A stretch of 64,000 nt of DNA, taken from positions 6,138,001-6,202,000 of the forward strand of contig JAHQIY010000003.1 of NCBI GenBank assembly GCA_019054805.1, written 5' to 3'. This document shows, piece by piece, positions 13,721 through 26,500 of the stretch. The notes beneath the pieces are model-generated. The model was not told the origin of the DNA, did not search any database, and was given only the letters and a program-made list of their open reading frames with translations. This stretch comes from Brachionus manjavacas (lineage: Eukaryota > Rotifera > Eurotatoria > Ploima > Brachionidae). Numbering within the stretch: the first letter of the stretch is position 1; the number at the start of each line of letters is the position of its first letter. The position numbers and the translations under genes were made by a program.

Positions 13721-13728
13721 TGTATTCC
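13721..13728. repeat. Left 8-bp target-site duplication of the hAT element
   Basis: TGTATTCC immediately precedes the element's CAGAGATAGTGACTC end. The identical octamer follows the opposite end at 14,847-14,854. Eight base pairs is the diagnostic target-site duplication length of hAT transposons. Confidence 0.9.
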
Positions 13729-13864
13729 CAGAGATAGTGACTCGACATTTTTGAGATGACTGAGTCTGAGTCAGAATCAAATGATTTTCAAGAGATGACT
13801 TACGGGTCCGAGTCCCAGTCAGACTCGAGAGGACGACTAAGACTCATTTTGAGTCATTTGACTC

Positions 13865-13922
13865 AAAAAAAATAAAACGTAAAAAATAAATGAAGATTTA
13901 TTTTTTACGTTTTATTTTTTTT
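13865..13922. repeat. 26-bp-arm hairpin inside the hAT element
   Basis: A perfect inverted repeat with arms 13,865-13,890 and 13,897-13,922 and a 6-base loop (TGAAGA), centred on AAAACGTAAAAAATAAA. It lies between the left terminal repeats and the transposase remnant's stop codon. Confidence 0.75.
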
Positions 13923-14020
13923 AATTTATTTAATTTAATTAATTAATAGAATATCTTTGAATTTTTTTAATCTAAGTTATAAAATTTAGAAAATAATGTT
14001 TCATTTTCTTTTAAAAAAAA

Positions 14021-14359
14021 TTAATTTTCAGCCAAAATATTTGTAATCTGTCTTCTGTGTGGACGGAGTAGAAAGCCAGTCTTGCTAAACAGCCTTTCAG
14101 TAGAAGCGCTGGTTGCTGGAACTTCTAAGAATTTTTTTGCTAGTCTGACAATGGTTGAGAAAAGGGCCTGGTTATCTTTCCCCCACCTCAAATAACAAAT
14201 TAAAATAGAGGGCAATGTTAATGAATCGATTCCTGTTTGAGACATTGACGGCAGTGGATTCGAAGTGAATGGGAGAAAAATTTTACCTAATGTTTTTATC
14301 CTAGGACTCTTTGAAGAATCAACTCTTTCATCTTCGCTTAAATTAGCTGATTCTGACAT
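14021..14359 (-). pseudogene. hAT transposase C-terminal dimerisation domain remnant
   Basis: A 112-codon frame from ATG at 14,359. After an unrelated acidic N-terminus, residues of about 50-112 read ICYLRWGKDNQALFSTIV then LAKKFLEVPATSASTERLFS and a final RRQITNILAEN. This is the hATC signature (W, then LA..L.VPATSA.SER.FS..G, then RR). Full hAT transposases are several hundred residues and carry the DDE catalytic triad upstream, which is absent here. It could still be expressed as a short dimerisation peptide; an exapted ZBED-like gene is unlikely because the frame sits inside intact transposon ends. Confidence 0.85.
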
Positions 14360-14846
14360 TTTCAGATTAATCTAAAAAAAATTACTAAATGCCTTAAGTT
14401 TTAGTTAACCTTAACAAATGATTAGAAAAATTTATCAATGATTAACAAATGATTAGAAAACGATTCTCATAAATTAAAATCTAACTAATTATTATTTAAT
14501 CAATTATTGGAAAACAGAACGGGCATTTAAGTTTTCTCCTATTAAATCTATTGTTTTTAGAAATTTAATTTTCAATTATTTTGTTCGCATTCATAAAAGA
14601 TATTATATGTGTGGTAATTTTAGATTTAACAAAGGTTTAGCATAATAAAGAATGTATAAATAATAAGAAATATGTTCAAATATAAAATTTGCGCACAATT
14701 ATTTTTAAGAATTTTTCGAGTCATTTGAGAGTCAATTACGATTCAAGTCAGAGTCAATTGTATCCAGAAAAAATGAATCGACTCAAATTATTAAAAAAGG
14801 ACTCAAGTTGGACTTGAGTTGTACTTGACTTGAGTCACCACCTCTG

Positions 14847-14854
14847 TGTATTCC
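14847..14854. repeat. Right 8-bp target-site duplication of the hAT element
   Basis: TGTATTCC directly after the terminal CACCTCTG, identical to the octamer at 13,721-13,728. Confidence 0.9.
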
Positions 14855-15019
14855 TGTACATATTGAATAAATATTTGCATCATAAATTTAATCCGCTGGT
14901 CAGGATTATTACCTAAAAATAATTTTTGTTTCCATTCTATAGTTTTTTATTTCAATCAAAAAAACTCAAAACATTTACAGAAATTTAAAACTAAAAATAA
15001 TAAGAACTAAAATTATACA

Positions 15020-17617
15020 TTAACAATTTGAATCAAGCATTTGGCTTTGCGCTTTAAGCTGAACTGTTTGGGCCTTATAAATTCCGGATGTAAAATTTGA
15101 AATTTTCTTGCTTGAACTTTTTTCAATTGCAGCTGTTGGATTGTTCAAATTGACTGGAGACTCAGTAATCGACTCACGACCAGAATCAATTGTTGCCGAA
15201 GACGATGCTGAATCGACAATATTTAAAGACTTGTTAAAATTAGAAGCGGAAAAAATTTTACTTGGATTTAAATATTTATTTTTGTCCTCTTCCATTATTT
15301 CCCCAATGGTAGCAATTACCGATTTACAGGCGGGCAAACTTTTTTTCAGCGAGTTTTTGTTTTTTCTATGTGACCATTTTATCCTATCTTTTGAGTCATC
15401 ATCCGTATTTTTTTCCACAATTTTACTTCGTTTTACTTGAGAATAAATTTGGCTATCATCATTTGTCAATTCATTCTCAATTGAATACTGCTGAAACTTC
15501 AGGCTTGCTTCATCAGTAGAACTGTCATCATCATTTATCAAGACTATATTTCTGTCGCTCATTATTGTCGAGGAAATCATATCCGATGGAACACTTGCTT
15601 TTGAACCGGCCATCTTCGGGTTGTACTGTCCGGAGTTCTTTTGATTAGCTGCAAATGTGCTTGGCATCAATGAGGACACCTCAGTTATAGACGAAGAGCT
15701 CAAATAAGAACTTCTGTTTAGCATAGAATCATCTCTGACAAGCAGGCCAGGTGTTTTGGAAGTCATTTCAGCCGAATTTCGTGCACTTTCGCCAATTTTA
15801 GATCTTTCCTCTAAGCTTTTATCAACTAAATTGATCTTGTAGTCTTGATTACTTCCTAAATTGGTAATTCTCTCCGAATTAAGAGAAACATTTTGTTTTA
15901 AATTGTTAGCACTGTAAATGTGATTCCAAAAAAGAATTTTATAATTTGAATCAAGTTTAAAATTCCAGTTTTCTTTAAAAGTCAGGCATATTAGCAAAAC
16001 TATCCAAACCATGATAAGTGATATTTCAAGACAAATTTGTGCCAAGATCAATGAATCACTTGTGAATTTGAAAACAATTATGAGTTCGTAGATAAACAAG
16101 GATCTAATGATGCAATAGAATAGCAACAGAATGCTTGATAAAATGTTTTCTTTATGTGACTTAATAAATCTAAAATCACACAAATTATTTGAGTTCGTAA
16201 TAGAAGTGTTAAAGCTGCTGTTGCTTTGTTCGCTTTGGCTTTTAGGCGAACAATTTGAAATTGTGTCCGACTTTTCTATGCTTATTTCGGCACAATTTTT
16301 GTCTTGGACATCCGTAAGAAATTCGTTTTCACGATAGTTTTTGCGGATGTATTTGTTGATGTTTTTTTGTAGTTTTATTTTATGAAAATTAAATTTTCTA
16401 TAGCCATATGTGGTAAATAGAAAAACATTGATGAACAAAAATATGCTGCTGATTGTATAAACAAGAGCTGAGATTAAGTCGTGGCCATAATCTTGCATTA
16501 AATTGATTCCAGTTTTTTTATCATTTTTGTGAGCAAAAAATAGGAAATTTCGCGCAATTACTTTTAGGTTGTTGGATTTTAGCAAAATTTCAAAAGCTGA
16601 ATACGAGTTGGATAGGACAATGGTCATCAAACTGGTGAAACTGATTAGTAGAAATGAAAATGATTTGGAAGAGGACCAAAATGTTTGGCAAATTTTGCTA
16701 GAAAAAGTGACCAGAGCGATTACAAAATTTAGATAATCCAAACCAATTGTGTTCTCGGACACAATAAAAATTAGGGATGAGTGAAAATTCAAATTTTGAT
16801 TGCCATAGCCAAAGAGTGTAAAGTCATCTTTTGAATTAATCACATCATTTAGATAATTTTTTTGATCTTTCATCGCGGTAGTCAGTTTAGTAGGTGGCTT
16901 TATTTGACTGAAATCGTTGCTTGATTTGAACATTTTTAGTCTGTTTATGGGTTCTCCGAACAGAAAATCTGACTTGGACGAAAATATGTCTCCCACGGGT
17001 TTATTTCCCAATTGAATTCTTCTGGAAGATAGCTGAACTTCGGCTAGAAGAATACAAAACGAAGACAAAATGTGAAATGCAACTCCTAATGGCGGCAATT
17101 GAGCCCAGAATGACGGTCGCTTAAAAAAGTAGCAGCCCAACACTGGTCTTTGGGAGTTGGATTTTGTCAATTTTTGCTTGGATATTGACACAGTATTGTC
17201 TGAAGATATTGATGATGAACAAGTGCTGGTACTTGCTGTATAATCATTTAAATTTATCAATTTGGATTTATTTTTGTCAAAATTTTTGCCAAGCTTGAAT
17301 CCGTCATGGGAATATACTCCTAACTTTATTGATCCAATTAAAGCATGGACTAGAGCGAAAATAATGGAAAAAGTAATTAAAAAAATGTTTATTATTATTG
17401 AATTGTTGAGTTTTTGTTGATTTGACAAGATTGGCAGTGATGAAGACGTGTGGGAGTAGGAACTAGTCAAGTTGTTCAGCAGCTTGATTCGGTTTATTAT
17501 TAAATAAATTTGCAAAATTAGAATAATTTGATTTAAAAAAAGGTTGCTCAAAGATGTTATTTGGATACGATTGAAAAAGGATATGGTCAGAGGTCTAGTC
17601 ATTTTTGGTCCGCTCAT
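15020..17617 (-). CDS. Eight-helix membrane protein, possibly Tincar-like
   Basis: A single open frame of 865 codons from ATG at 17,617. Hydrophobic segments lie at about residues 23-43, 73-97, 174-196, 279-305, 319-347, 382-405, 491-516 and 522-547, giving eight likely membrane helices. Long Ser/Asn-rich loops lie between helices 2 and 3 and between 6 and 7. The final 300 or so residues form a hydrophilic Ser/Asp/Lys-rich tail with no recognised domain. Eight helices, the segment FWAQLPPLGVAFHILSSFCI around helix 3 and the long polar tail resemble the insect protein Tincar (tinc), a developmental membrane protein. That identification is from memory of the general pattern only. The absence of introns over 2.6 kb is notable beside the heavily intron-split NUDT6 gene. 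An extra upstream exon cannot be excluded. Confidence 0.72.
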   Translation of the reverse strand: MSGPKMTRPLTISFFNRIQITSLSNLFLNQIILILQIYLIINRIKLLNNLTSSYSHTSSSLPILSNQQKLNNSIIINIFLITFSIIFALVHALIGSIKLGVYSHDGFKLGKNFDKNKSKLINLNDYTASTSTCSSSISSDNTVSISKQKLTKSNSQRPVLGCYFFKRPSFWAQLPPLGVAFHILSSFCILLAEVQLSSRRIQLGNKPVGDIFSSKSDFLFGEPINRLKMFKSSNDFSQIKPPTKLTTAMKDQKNYLNDVINSKDDFTLFGYGNQNLNFHSSLIFIVSENTIGLDYLNFVIALVTFSSKICQTFWSSSKSFSFLLISFTSLMTIVLSNSYSAFEILLKSNNLKVIARNFLFFAHKNDKKTGINLMQDYGHDLISALVYTISSIFLFINVFLFTTYGYRKFNFHKIKLQKNINKYIRKNYRENEFLTDVQDKNCAEISIEKSDTISNCSPKSQSEQSNSSFNTSITNSNNLCDFRFIKSHKENILSSILLLFYCIIRSLFIYELIIVFKFTSDSLILAQICLEISLIMVWIVLLICLTFKENWNFKLDSNYKILFWNHIYSANNLKQNVSLNSERITNLGSNQDYKINLVDKSLEERSKIGESARNSAEMTSKTPGLLVRDDSMLNRSSYLSSSSITEVSSLMPSTFAANQKNSGQYNPKMAGSKASVPSDMISSTIMSDRNIVLINDDDSSTDEASLKFQQYSIENELTNDDSQIYSQVKRSKIVEKNTDDDSKDRIKWSHRKNKNSLKKSLPACKSVIATIGEIMEEDKNKYLNPSKIFSASNFNKSLNIVDSASSSATIDSGRESITESPVNLNNPTAAIEKSSSKKISNFTSGIYKAQTVQLKAQSQMLDSNC

Positions 17618-20240
17618 TACAATAATAACATGATAAATTCTAAAAGTTAAAATAAGAAAAAATAAAATTTAACCCTAATTTAATGTTTGTGTCAAAAAAT
17701 AAAAAAAATATGGAAGAAAAATTGAAATAAATTTTATGTGGGAATCGATGGAGCGGCGAAAGGAAGGAAGTTGGCTTATTTGTACATATTAAGTAACCGC
17801 AAAGCTTTTTCTTAATAAATTTTGATTGACAAAAATTTATGAGCTTATCAAAAATTAAGTCGAGCATTTGAATTATTAAAGTCGTTTCCTTCAAATGGCT
17901 TGGATACCACAATTAAAAAGGACTTCTGTTAAAATGCGGCTATAAGTTAAAATCATTTATTTATGAATTGGTTATCGATTTTTAATGCTAAAACCAACAC
18001 AATTTACCCTAAAGAAAACGTGAGCTAGCAAAAAAAAAAGTTAAATTTAATCAAATTAATAACTTGAAATTTGAAATATATTAAAAAATTTGAATGCTCA
18101 TGCAAAATCGATAATTGATCTAGTTTAAAATTAGAATTCATTTAAAATGGCTTACATTCTATTCCAATATTTTTCAATTTACCTTTGACAATAACGAGAA
18201 TCGATCGTGATCAAGATGAAATAAAATTTTTTAAAAAAAAATTCTGATATCCTATTAGTGACCATTAATTGTATTCAATTTGTTTTAAATTAAAATGTTC
18301 TTTCATTTTATTTTAGACATATTATTAAAATCGATTCTTAATGACTTTTTTATTTTTGTCAACAAATGGAAATAATAAATTCTCGAATTCAATCTATCAA
18401 ATATCAATTTAATTTTTTTGTTTTTACAATTTGTAATTTAAAAAAAAAGAAAATAAAATGTGAATTTCTTAAAATTTATTGTAAATAAAACGTCAAGTGT
18501 CTAAATAAAAAAATATGCCGAAACATAAATAAATAATGGTTCATAAGTTACTTGAAATAGATAAATTTTATTTAAGAGCGGAGAACGCGTAAATCTTTAT
18601 CTAAATTTCATTTTTTTTTTTAATAATCGTCCAGATAAAGGATAAATAGGACAGGTTTGCTTGACTCACTCACCATGGCCTCATAATCCATTGATCGCTT
18701 TGGCTACTTGAAAAATAAAGATCTTAGAAAGACTTAATATAACTAGCTTATCTTCGTAAACTTGAGCAAAAATTGAGTAAAAAAGGTTTAAGAAGGCAAA
18801 TTTATCAAAAACCGCTTACGGACATCGGCTCTTAATTAAATTCTGGCTTCATGCAAGCGAAATTTAGCTTTAAAAAAAATCAATTAAAAAACAATTTAAA
18901 TTATTTGAAGCATATTCTAAAATTTAGAATTGTTAGCTAATGCCATGAGCTAAACTTGAGTAAACTTTCAATTTCAAATTGGTTTTTTTATGGCCAATAT
19001 ATAGAATTAATTTTCTGAAGGGATAATCTTTGGGGCCAATTTTTTCTCAATTTAAAAATTTACCTTAAGTTTATTTTCATTGCATTCAAATTTAATTCAT
19101 TATATGCCCATTTTGATTTTTGAAAAAGTGATTACGAAAGAGTCTTTAAACTTTGATTGATTTGAAAGCGAATCGCTATGGCAGAAGCAGGTTTGAATAT
19201 TAAGATATTAGAAACTCTATTAATTGTCCTAAACTTGCTGTTTTTTAATGAAACCCTAACAACAATTAAATTTTTGAAAACAAACTCGGTCTAAAACTTA
19301 AAAAATCTGAAATTTAAAATCCAAAAATGAGATTAAATTTTAAAACGTAAGTTATCTTTCATGAACATTAAATTTGACCCTGTTTTTTTAGTATTTATAG
19401 TGATTCAGTAAATTGTATTTTTTTGGGAAAATGTAATGAAAAAGCAATAAAAATACTAAAGTTGATCTATTTATAAAAATGAGAGCGGCCTTTCGATAAT
19501 CTCTCTACCGAGGTTGATAATGCACCTGATTAATGAAGCTGAAAATTTTTTTATTTAAAAAAAAGAAGCGATTGTGAAATGTAAATATCTTAGTGGTAAA
19601 CAAATATAGATTCGAAATCAACACTGTCCTCTGGCAATGTATCTATTTGATTTTTTAAAATGTCACATTTGTTTCTCTTAAATGCTTGCTACTTTTGAAA
19701 TTAGTTTATTTATGACAATCGATATCAATAAATTGAGTTTTTTTTTTAGCTAAGCTATCAGTTTAAAAACTCAGGTTTTGTCGGATAATTAAGAACATGC
19801 GCTGTCTGCTTTTTGAATTAAAATAAATATTTCTTTAAGAAAATATTCTTCATTGAAAATTTTAATTAATGGCAAATAGTGAAATCTTGATTTTTTCAGT
19901 CTGATTATTATCTTAGAGTTTTGTTTGATGTTGATGTTAAATTTAATTGTGTTTTTTTTTCCTAACCGATGCTCATTAAATTTGACCATTTTCAAAAAAT
20001 AAGGTATGAAAAATTTAAAATCAATATATCAAGATATATAGCATACCCAACTCCATTATGTTACTACTACCTTATTTATACTAAAACATGAAGCACCTAT
20101 CATTATTTATTTCAATTTATCCATTTTAATTTTTTTCTGTATTCTATTTTAAATTTTTGATTTTTATTAAAATTCTTTTGTGCTAAAATCATTAAACTTG
20201 CTGTTCAATTCACAAAGTACGCAGTAAGTTCTTGGGTTCC

Positions 20241-20578
20241 TTACTTAGAGAAAAACTTGTCAAATTGAAAGGGATTATTGAGGGGGTAACAAAGCTAGTT
20301 ACTAAAAATAAAAATCTTGACTTTGGAAAATTATTTCAAAAACTATTTCTCCAAAACAAAACAAAAAATTTAAAATAGAAATGAAATATCACAAAATGAT
20401 TTAATCAACTCAGAAAAAATGAACAGAAAGAATTGATTAAAAATTAAAAAAAATCGGTTAAATTCTCTCTTAATATCTATTTAACGCGATTCTCTACTCA
20501 GAGAAAGACTTGTCAAAAATTGAAAGGGTTCAGCGAAAACAACCAAGTTAATCACAGAATTTTAAAATCTTGGATTTC
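20241..20578. repeat. Pair of degenerate direct repeats, about 250 bp apart
   Basis: Unit 1 (about 20,241-20,326) and unit 2 (about 20,491-20,578) share AGAGAAA.ACTTGTCAAA, ATTGAAAGGG and AAAATCTTG in the same order with several indels. This indicates an old local duplication or two copies of one repeat family. Confidence 0.55.
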
Positions 20579-23500
20579 AAGAACACTTAGCTAAACTTGG
20601 TTTAACATATTTAAAGACCTGACACTTTGGCTGTGATTAATTATAACCTAAACATCAAAAGCGATACTAAAAAATAAGAGCCCAGAGGACATAACAAGAG
20701 TCTACAGAGAAAAAAAATAAATAATTGCCTTCCAAGATTGAATTTTTTAGCGAAAAGGATTTTCAAAGATAAGAACTAGTTACCAGATAATGTTTTAAAC
20801 GTGAGAAGCTTAAATTGGCATAGCTAGGTGTTTATATTTATTAATAAATCATTAAAATTAAATTGCAGAGATTTGGGCGATAAAAAGATAAAGTTTGCAC
20901 AACTAATTTTAATCCTAGACCTAAAATTTTTATGTTTTTTGTTCCAAAAATCACAATGCCTGTTGGATGCTGAAGCAACAAAGGAAGCAAACAGAAACGA
21001 CCGCTATAACTCTATAAAGCTCTACTTGAGCAATGCTACAAGATGTATTTTTTTTCTCTAGAACCACTTCCAATATTTTTTGATTTCTTAAGGAACTTTA
21101 ACTCGGTTCAAATAAACAAATATATAAATTAAATATTAAATAAATTTCTCACAAAATCACAAATTGAATTGTTTTGTTTGTCTTGAACGTATTCTAAAAT
21201 TAAAAAAGATCAGATGAACAAGTGTCTGAATTGTTTTAATAACTTATAAAGCTTTTTCAAATATTTGCTTTAAATATTAAATATCTAATTTTTTTGACAT
21301 TATCCTACTGTTATTTTAAATATCATAAACCAAAATGAAAAAATATTTCCGCCTAATTTTGCCAAGTTCCTAATATTTAATGAAAAAAATAAACTTAGTC
21401 AAAAAAGTGACTATTTTGCGAAAGATTTAGATTAACCGTGACTAAAGTCGAAAATTCATATTTGAGCAATATTCATTCTAACCTATGTTATATTTAATAA
21501 TGTACTATATGAAAAACATGCTTTTTTTTATTAATTTTAAAACTTGAGATTTTCGATAGAGGCCGACAACAGATTATACTTTAGTTTAAAAATTATTTTT
21601 TGGATATCTTTTGATTGCAAAAAGCCTAGTAACTAGTTTAGCCGAAAAGTAACAGACTTAAATATGGATATCAAGTTGGTTACATAAAAAGACCACGGTT
21701 CAGAAAAAAATTAATGATTTATTTGGCCTTATCAAAAGAAAACGAAAGATCGGTATGAGATTATACAAACATTATTATTCACTATTAATTTAACAAAAAA
21801 TAAATATATAAAATAATGATCAAAATTGAATCAAGAAAACTTAAATTTTAACGCAACCTAGAATATTTAAATTTTTTCGTTGATTTTCCAGAATTGTTTG
21901 AAAATTTTGTCATAATAAAAATGATTTTTCTAATTTTTTATCAAATTTTCAAGATTCTTGAGAGTGAAAATAAAAAAAATTCCCAAAATAACATAATGCT
22001 ACTTTGGCCGATTACTTTGAATAATTTTGTTTCTTTATTCTATTCAATTTCAAAAGGCTATTTTCGATCATTTATATATGACACAATCACGAATTAGACC
22101 GAATACCTTTGAGACTAATAAGAAAATCTCTTATTTTAATAAAGAAGGTTAACTATCTATATTTAATTAAATTTATCCTCGAATACAAATTAAAAGAGAA
22201 CACTTAATAAGCAATTAGAAATAGAGGGTTTTTTCTAGGAAACGATTTTGTTCACCTTGAATGTTGAACTAAAGCAAACTTAATAAAAAAAATACTAATA
22301 GTATTAGTTTGACTAATTTTAGGGTTTTAAATTAAAATTATAAAAAATTAGGTTTACAAAACAAATTAGTTTTAACAAAAATATTTGTATAACATTCAAA
22401 TTTTGTATCAAATATTTGTTAAAGCCGAATATTTGTTTATTCAAAGACCTTGGATCGTTCTGTGAATCGCTATGAGGCTAAAATAACAATTCCAATCAGA
22501 AGACAAACAAAAAATTAACTGATGATGAAACTGGAATGTTTTTCGATAAGATAGCCTCGAATTTGGGTCACATCTCAATTAAAAATATTGTTTTTAAATA
22601 ATCTTTTTGACTTATTTATCCTTATTGAGGCAAATAATTATAAATATACTAGAAAAAATATATATTGATATAAATTTAATTTTGCTTATCACTCTGGTTA
22701 ATATCTTTTAAGGCCTTGAGTCATTTTTTATAAAAGTGCTAAGAGTTTTTTTATCGAATTTCCAACCTATTTCACGAGTTTTCTTTGTTAAATAAAATAA
22801 AATGAATTTATACCGGTCTTAGACCAATTTTAGCCTTTTAAAGCCGACTTTAGAGCGACGCTTTTATCTTTCAAGGATATCAAATTTTCAAGGATCTGAT
22901 TACCCTACAAAAGCCTGAAACTTCATATTTTGCGTTTCTTAAGTTAAAAAAAATTGCCATGATATATTTTGTAAATAAAAAATGAACTTCCTTTTAAGAG
23001 ATAAGCTCAATTTCCTGTCTAAATGCACTCGTTATTCTTTTTTGTTAACAAAAATCCACGTATTGTGAACAAAGAAATGAAAAGAAAATATTTAAAATCT
23101 GAAAATAAATATTAAACAAACAAATTTTTGATTAAATAAATAAATAGTATTGATGAACTCATTAGAAACACTAAAGTCTTGTTTGCACTTACCATGCAAT
23201 CTTGTTGAAAAGAGATTTATCAATTTTGTCACGAAATATAACAAGTTTTAATTAAAAATTAAATTAATTTTTGCTACTTTTACAGGACATTTTTTGAATA
23301 TTTTGAAATGATAATTTATTAACAATTAGCACTACTGATGATTGATTTTATGGATTTTGAAATAATCGAATTTTTTTAAAATGTTCATCTAGCATTAACT
23401 TCTAACAAATTTTTATAAAACATGACTGAAAAATTCAAGAAATTTAAAAAAATTAGCACTTATCTCAAGAGCAGTCTGGACACTAAGTACTTAATAAACT

Positions 23501-26500
23501 GGTTATGAGTTTTCTTTATCAGCTATACCTGTTTTTGGACTCCCATTCAAAATTATCAAGATTAAGAAATTTTCTTTTCTAATTACCATTAAGATATTTT
23601 AAAATAAATCTGAAAAAACATAGCATGCCTGACTGAATTTTGAGTAGATAGGATAGAAAAATTTAAACATCCTTGTTTGAAGAGCCATGAAAAAATGACC
23701 CTCAGGTAATTTAAATATTTGGAGAAAGTATTGAATGCAAAGAATCGAAAATAGAAATAAACAATTTGAAATAAACAATTTAACGCTGAATAGAATCCAA
23801 GAATGAAATGCTTTAATTTTTCTGCATGGCCAATTCTCGGCTTCCACTTAATTATTTTTTTTCTAAATTCCCTAATCAAAACATGAATTTTAATCGAACT
23901 AATCAAAATTTTTTCAAAATTTAAGTATCAGTCATTTGACACAGTTTTTTGAGAAATCTTCGACAACAAAAACAATTAGCACTTTTTTTCATTTTAAATT
24001 AAAATCTATTTTTAATTGAAAAACAACAGCTATCTTTACAGATACAGGTTTTAAATTTCATAAAATTGTTCAATATATTGTTTTAAACTCTGTTAAGCTT
24101 TGACTAAATAAAAAATAGAAACTGTAAACCATCAAAATTTGATACTCGTTTTTGTACACTAGAAATACATCAATTAAATAAATTGCCTTAAATAAAGTTA
24201 AGCAACCCTTGAAATTAATAGAATTTTCTGGTCTTGGCACATAACAGCTTATTTAACCACTTGAAATGCTGAATAATTTCGAATATTTTGCAATCTTTTC
24301 TGTAAATTTAGTTTCTTCTATTTGGATCAGGTGGAAATACAAAAGCTATTATAAGATTTTTCTCTTAATTTTTGATCTCAAATAAAAATCGTAAAACAAA
24401 GTAAATATTTTGTTTTAAAAAAAGTAGAATAAAAGCAAATTTTTTGAGTTTTTAACGTCCTAATGAGATTTAATTGGAAAAAAGACTGTTTTTTGTAACT
24501 TTTTTTGTAAAGCCATAGGATTCTAATGAATGCTATTTAAGTGCTTTTTATGTGCTTGAATCTTTTATTTGATACAATTGTTTGAAATTTGATTTATTGA
24601 AAAAAAACTTAAAAATTTTTTAATTATTTCGCCTTATTCAGAATTCGAATCAAGGCTTTACTCAAAAAGGTGAATGGACCCAATTGAAAGTACCACAAGT
24701 CTTATTTGTACTAAATTTTAAATTCAAAAACTAAAAGAATTCTTAACGTTGAAACAATGTGACTTAAGATTTTTGTTTTAATTAGCCCAAAAAAATTTTG
24801 CGATTTATCCAGCAATTAAAAAAAGTTTTTGATTTTGTACATAAATAATTTAAAACAAAATTTTTTTTCAAAATAATTTTTTTTTAAATTAGAGATGATT
24901 TTTTCAATCAAGAATTCTAATCAAAACAACATATTTTTTTAAGTCTTGATCTTCTTGAGTAGATTACATCAGTCGAGAGATTTCAATATATTTTATGAGA
25001 GAAATAGAGATTACTTTTTTTAATAAAATTTATCAAAATATTTTGAATATTAATAGTTGTTGTATAATCTGGAATTAAAAAACAAGTTCTTTTAATGAAT
25101 CAAGCTTTTTTTTTCTTTTAATGATGATTTGATCCAAGTTCATTTTTAAAACTTAAAAGAAATTTATTTTAATTAAAAACTAAAGGCCAGATTAAAAGCA
25201 TTAAAATTATTTATTTTGATTCAAAATATGAAATAATTATTAATATTTATAAATTATTCATCGGAAAAGCAAAAAATTATCGAAAATAAGGCAAAGTAAA
25301 AATCTTGTGAAAGTTAGTACCGATTTAGAACTTTGAGACTTTAAAGTATGATTGTAAATCAAAATAATTCAATTTAAATAATGAAAATTTAAATTTTTTT
25401 AGAATATTTTGAAGTAATTTTTGAATAATTCAAGAAACTTTCAAATATTTAAGAAATTAATCAATACAAAAAAGTTAGCACTTAAACTTTAACTTTTATC
25501 TTGAAATTATTTCAAATTCATTCTTAAAAAGAACTTCAGGTGTCAAATACATAATTTTGAATTCCAATACCGGGCTATCAAAGAATAAATAGATTCCGAA
25601 GATATTAAGGAGATACAATTTTTGTTATTTCTGATTTCAACTATTTTAAATATTTTAATGAAAATATAGCAGAAAATGGCATAGTCTTCAAGTCATTGGA
25701 GTTTCCAGAAACTAAACCAAAGAGCTTATCAAATTAATAAATATAGTCCTATTAATATTTCATACGACAATTTCTTCCGAGCAACCGTAAAGCAAATAAT
25801 TAAAGCTTTTTTTATATTCAATTGAATAATTATTTCAAATTTTTTTTCGCGTTAAATAAAACGTTAAAACAATTAAAACAATTTCAATCTTAAAGTTTTA
25901 AGTTTCGAAATTAAAAACAGCGTATAACAATCTTAACTTAAATCTGGATATATGATTAAAATAATATTTTAATGTTAAAAAATATTTTTTTATCTACATT
26001 AAAATAATAATTATTAAATCTAAATAGTTTTTTTATTTGATAAATTTTCCTTTCTTGTAGATGTTAGACCTTTATCGGATTTGGTTGAAAAATTACACTT
26101 ATATATTTTTATAACGAAAAACTCAATTAAGGTGATTTATAACAACTTTAAGGGCTCATTTTCTTTAATTCACACTACCCCCAAAATATCAAATTTTTCT
26201 TTGGAATAAACTAAGTTAGCTTTTTGAAAAATAATGGACAAAAAAAATTAAAAATTAATAAGCTACACAAAAAGAATTATTGATAAATTTGATTTTTTTG
26301 TTAAAAAGATAAATAAATGAAATATTTTCAATGCAAACCTGATAAAGTCTTTAAAATCGCTCATTAGAAAAAATTCAAATTTTTAAAATATAGTTTTTTA
26401 ATCAATAGTTTGATATTTAAAAGGAAATTTTAACGATATCTTCCGCTTCATAATTAAAACATTAGAGGAAGTTAAAGTCATTAAACCATGCTTTAAGAAA

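Larger units (their letters stand above)
13729..14846. mobile_element. hAT-family DNA transposon, internally deleted, 1,118 bp
   Basis: The ends are CAGAGATAGTGACTC on the left and, read inward from the right, CAGAGGTGGTGACTCAAGTC. They are flanked by identical 8-bp copies of TGTATTCC. Both subterminal regions are crowded with GACTC/GAGTC words in both orientations, as expected of hAT transposase-binding sites. The only coding part is a 112-codon frame carrying the hATC dimerisation domain, so most of the transposase, including the catalytic RNase H-like core, is missing and the copy must be non-autonomous. The perfect duplication argues for a fairly recent insertion. Confidence 0.9.

Noticed and set aside
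17640..17912. 90-codon frame just upstream of the eight-helix protein gene, same strand
   Set aside because: It does not join the main frame by any good splice sites, has random composition and probably lies in the 5' UTR or promoter.
18640..18720. Possible upstream coding exon (reverse strand ATGGATTATGAGGCCATG before GTGAGT)
   Set aside because: The splice phase does not fit the start of the eight-helix protein gene and no acceptor supports it.
23589..23906. Overlapping 105- and 82-codon frames on the minus strand
   Set aside because: Random-looking composition, no homologous pattern, no neighbouring exons.
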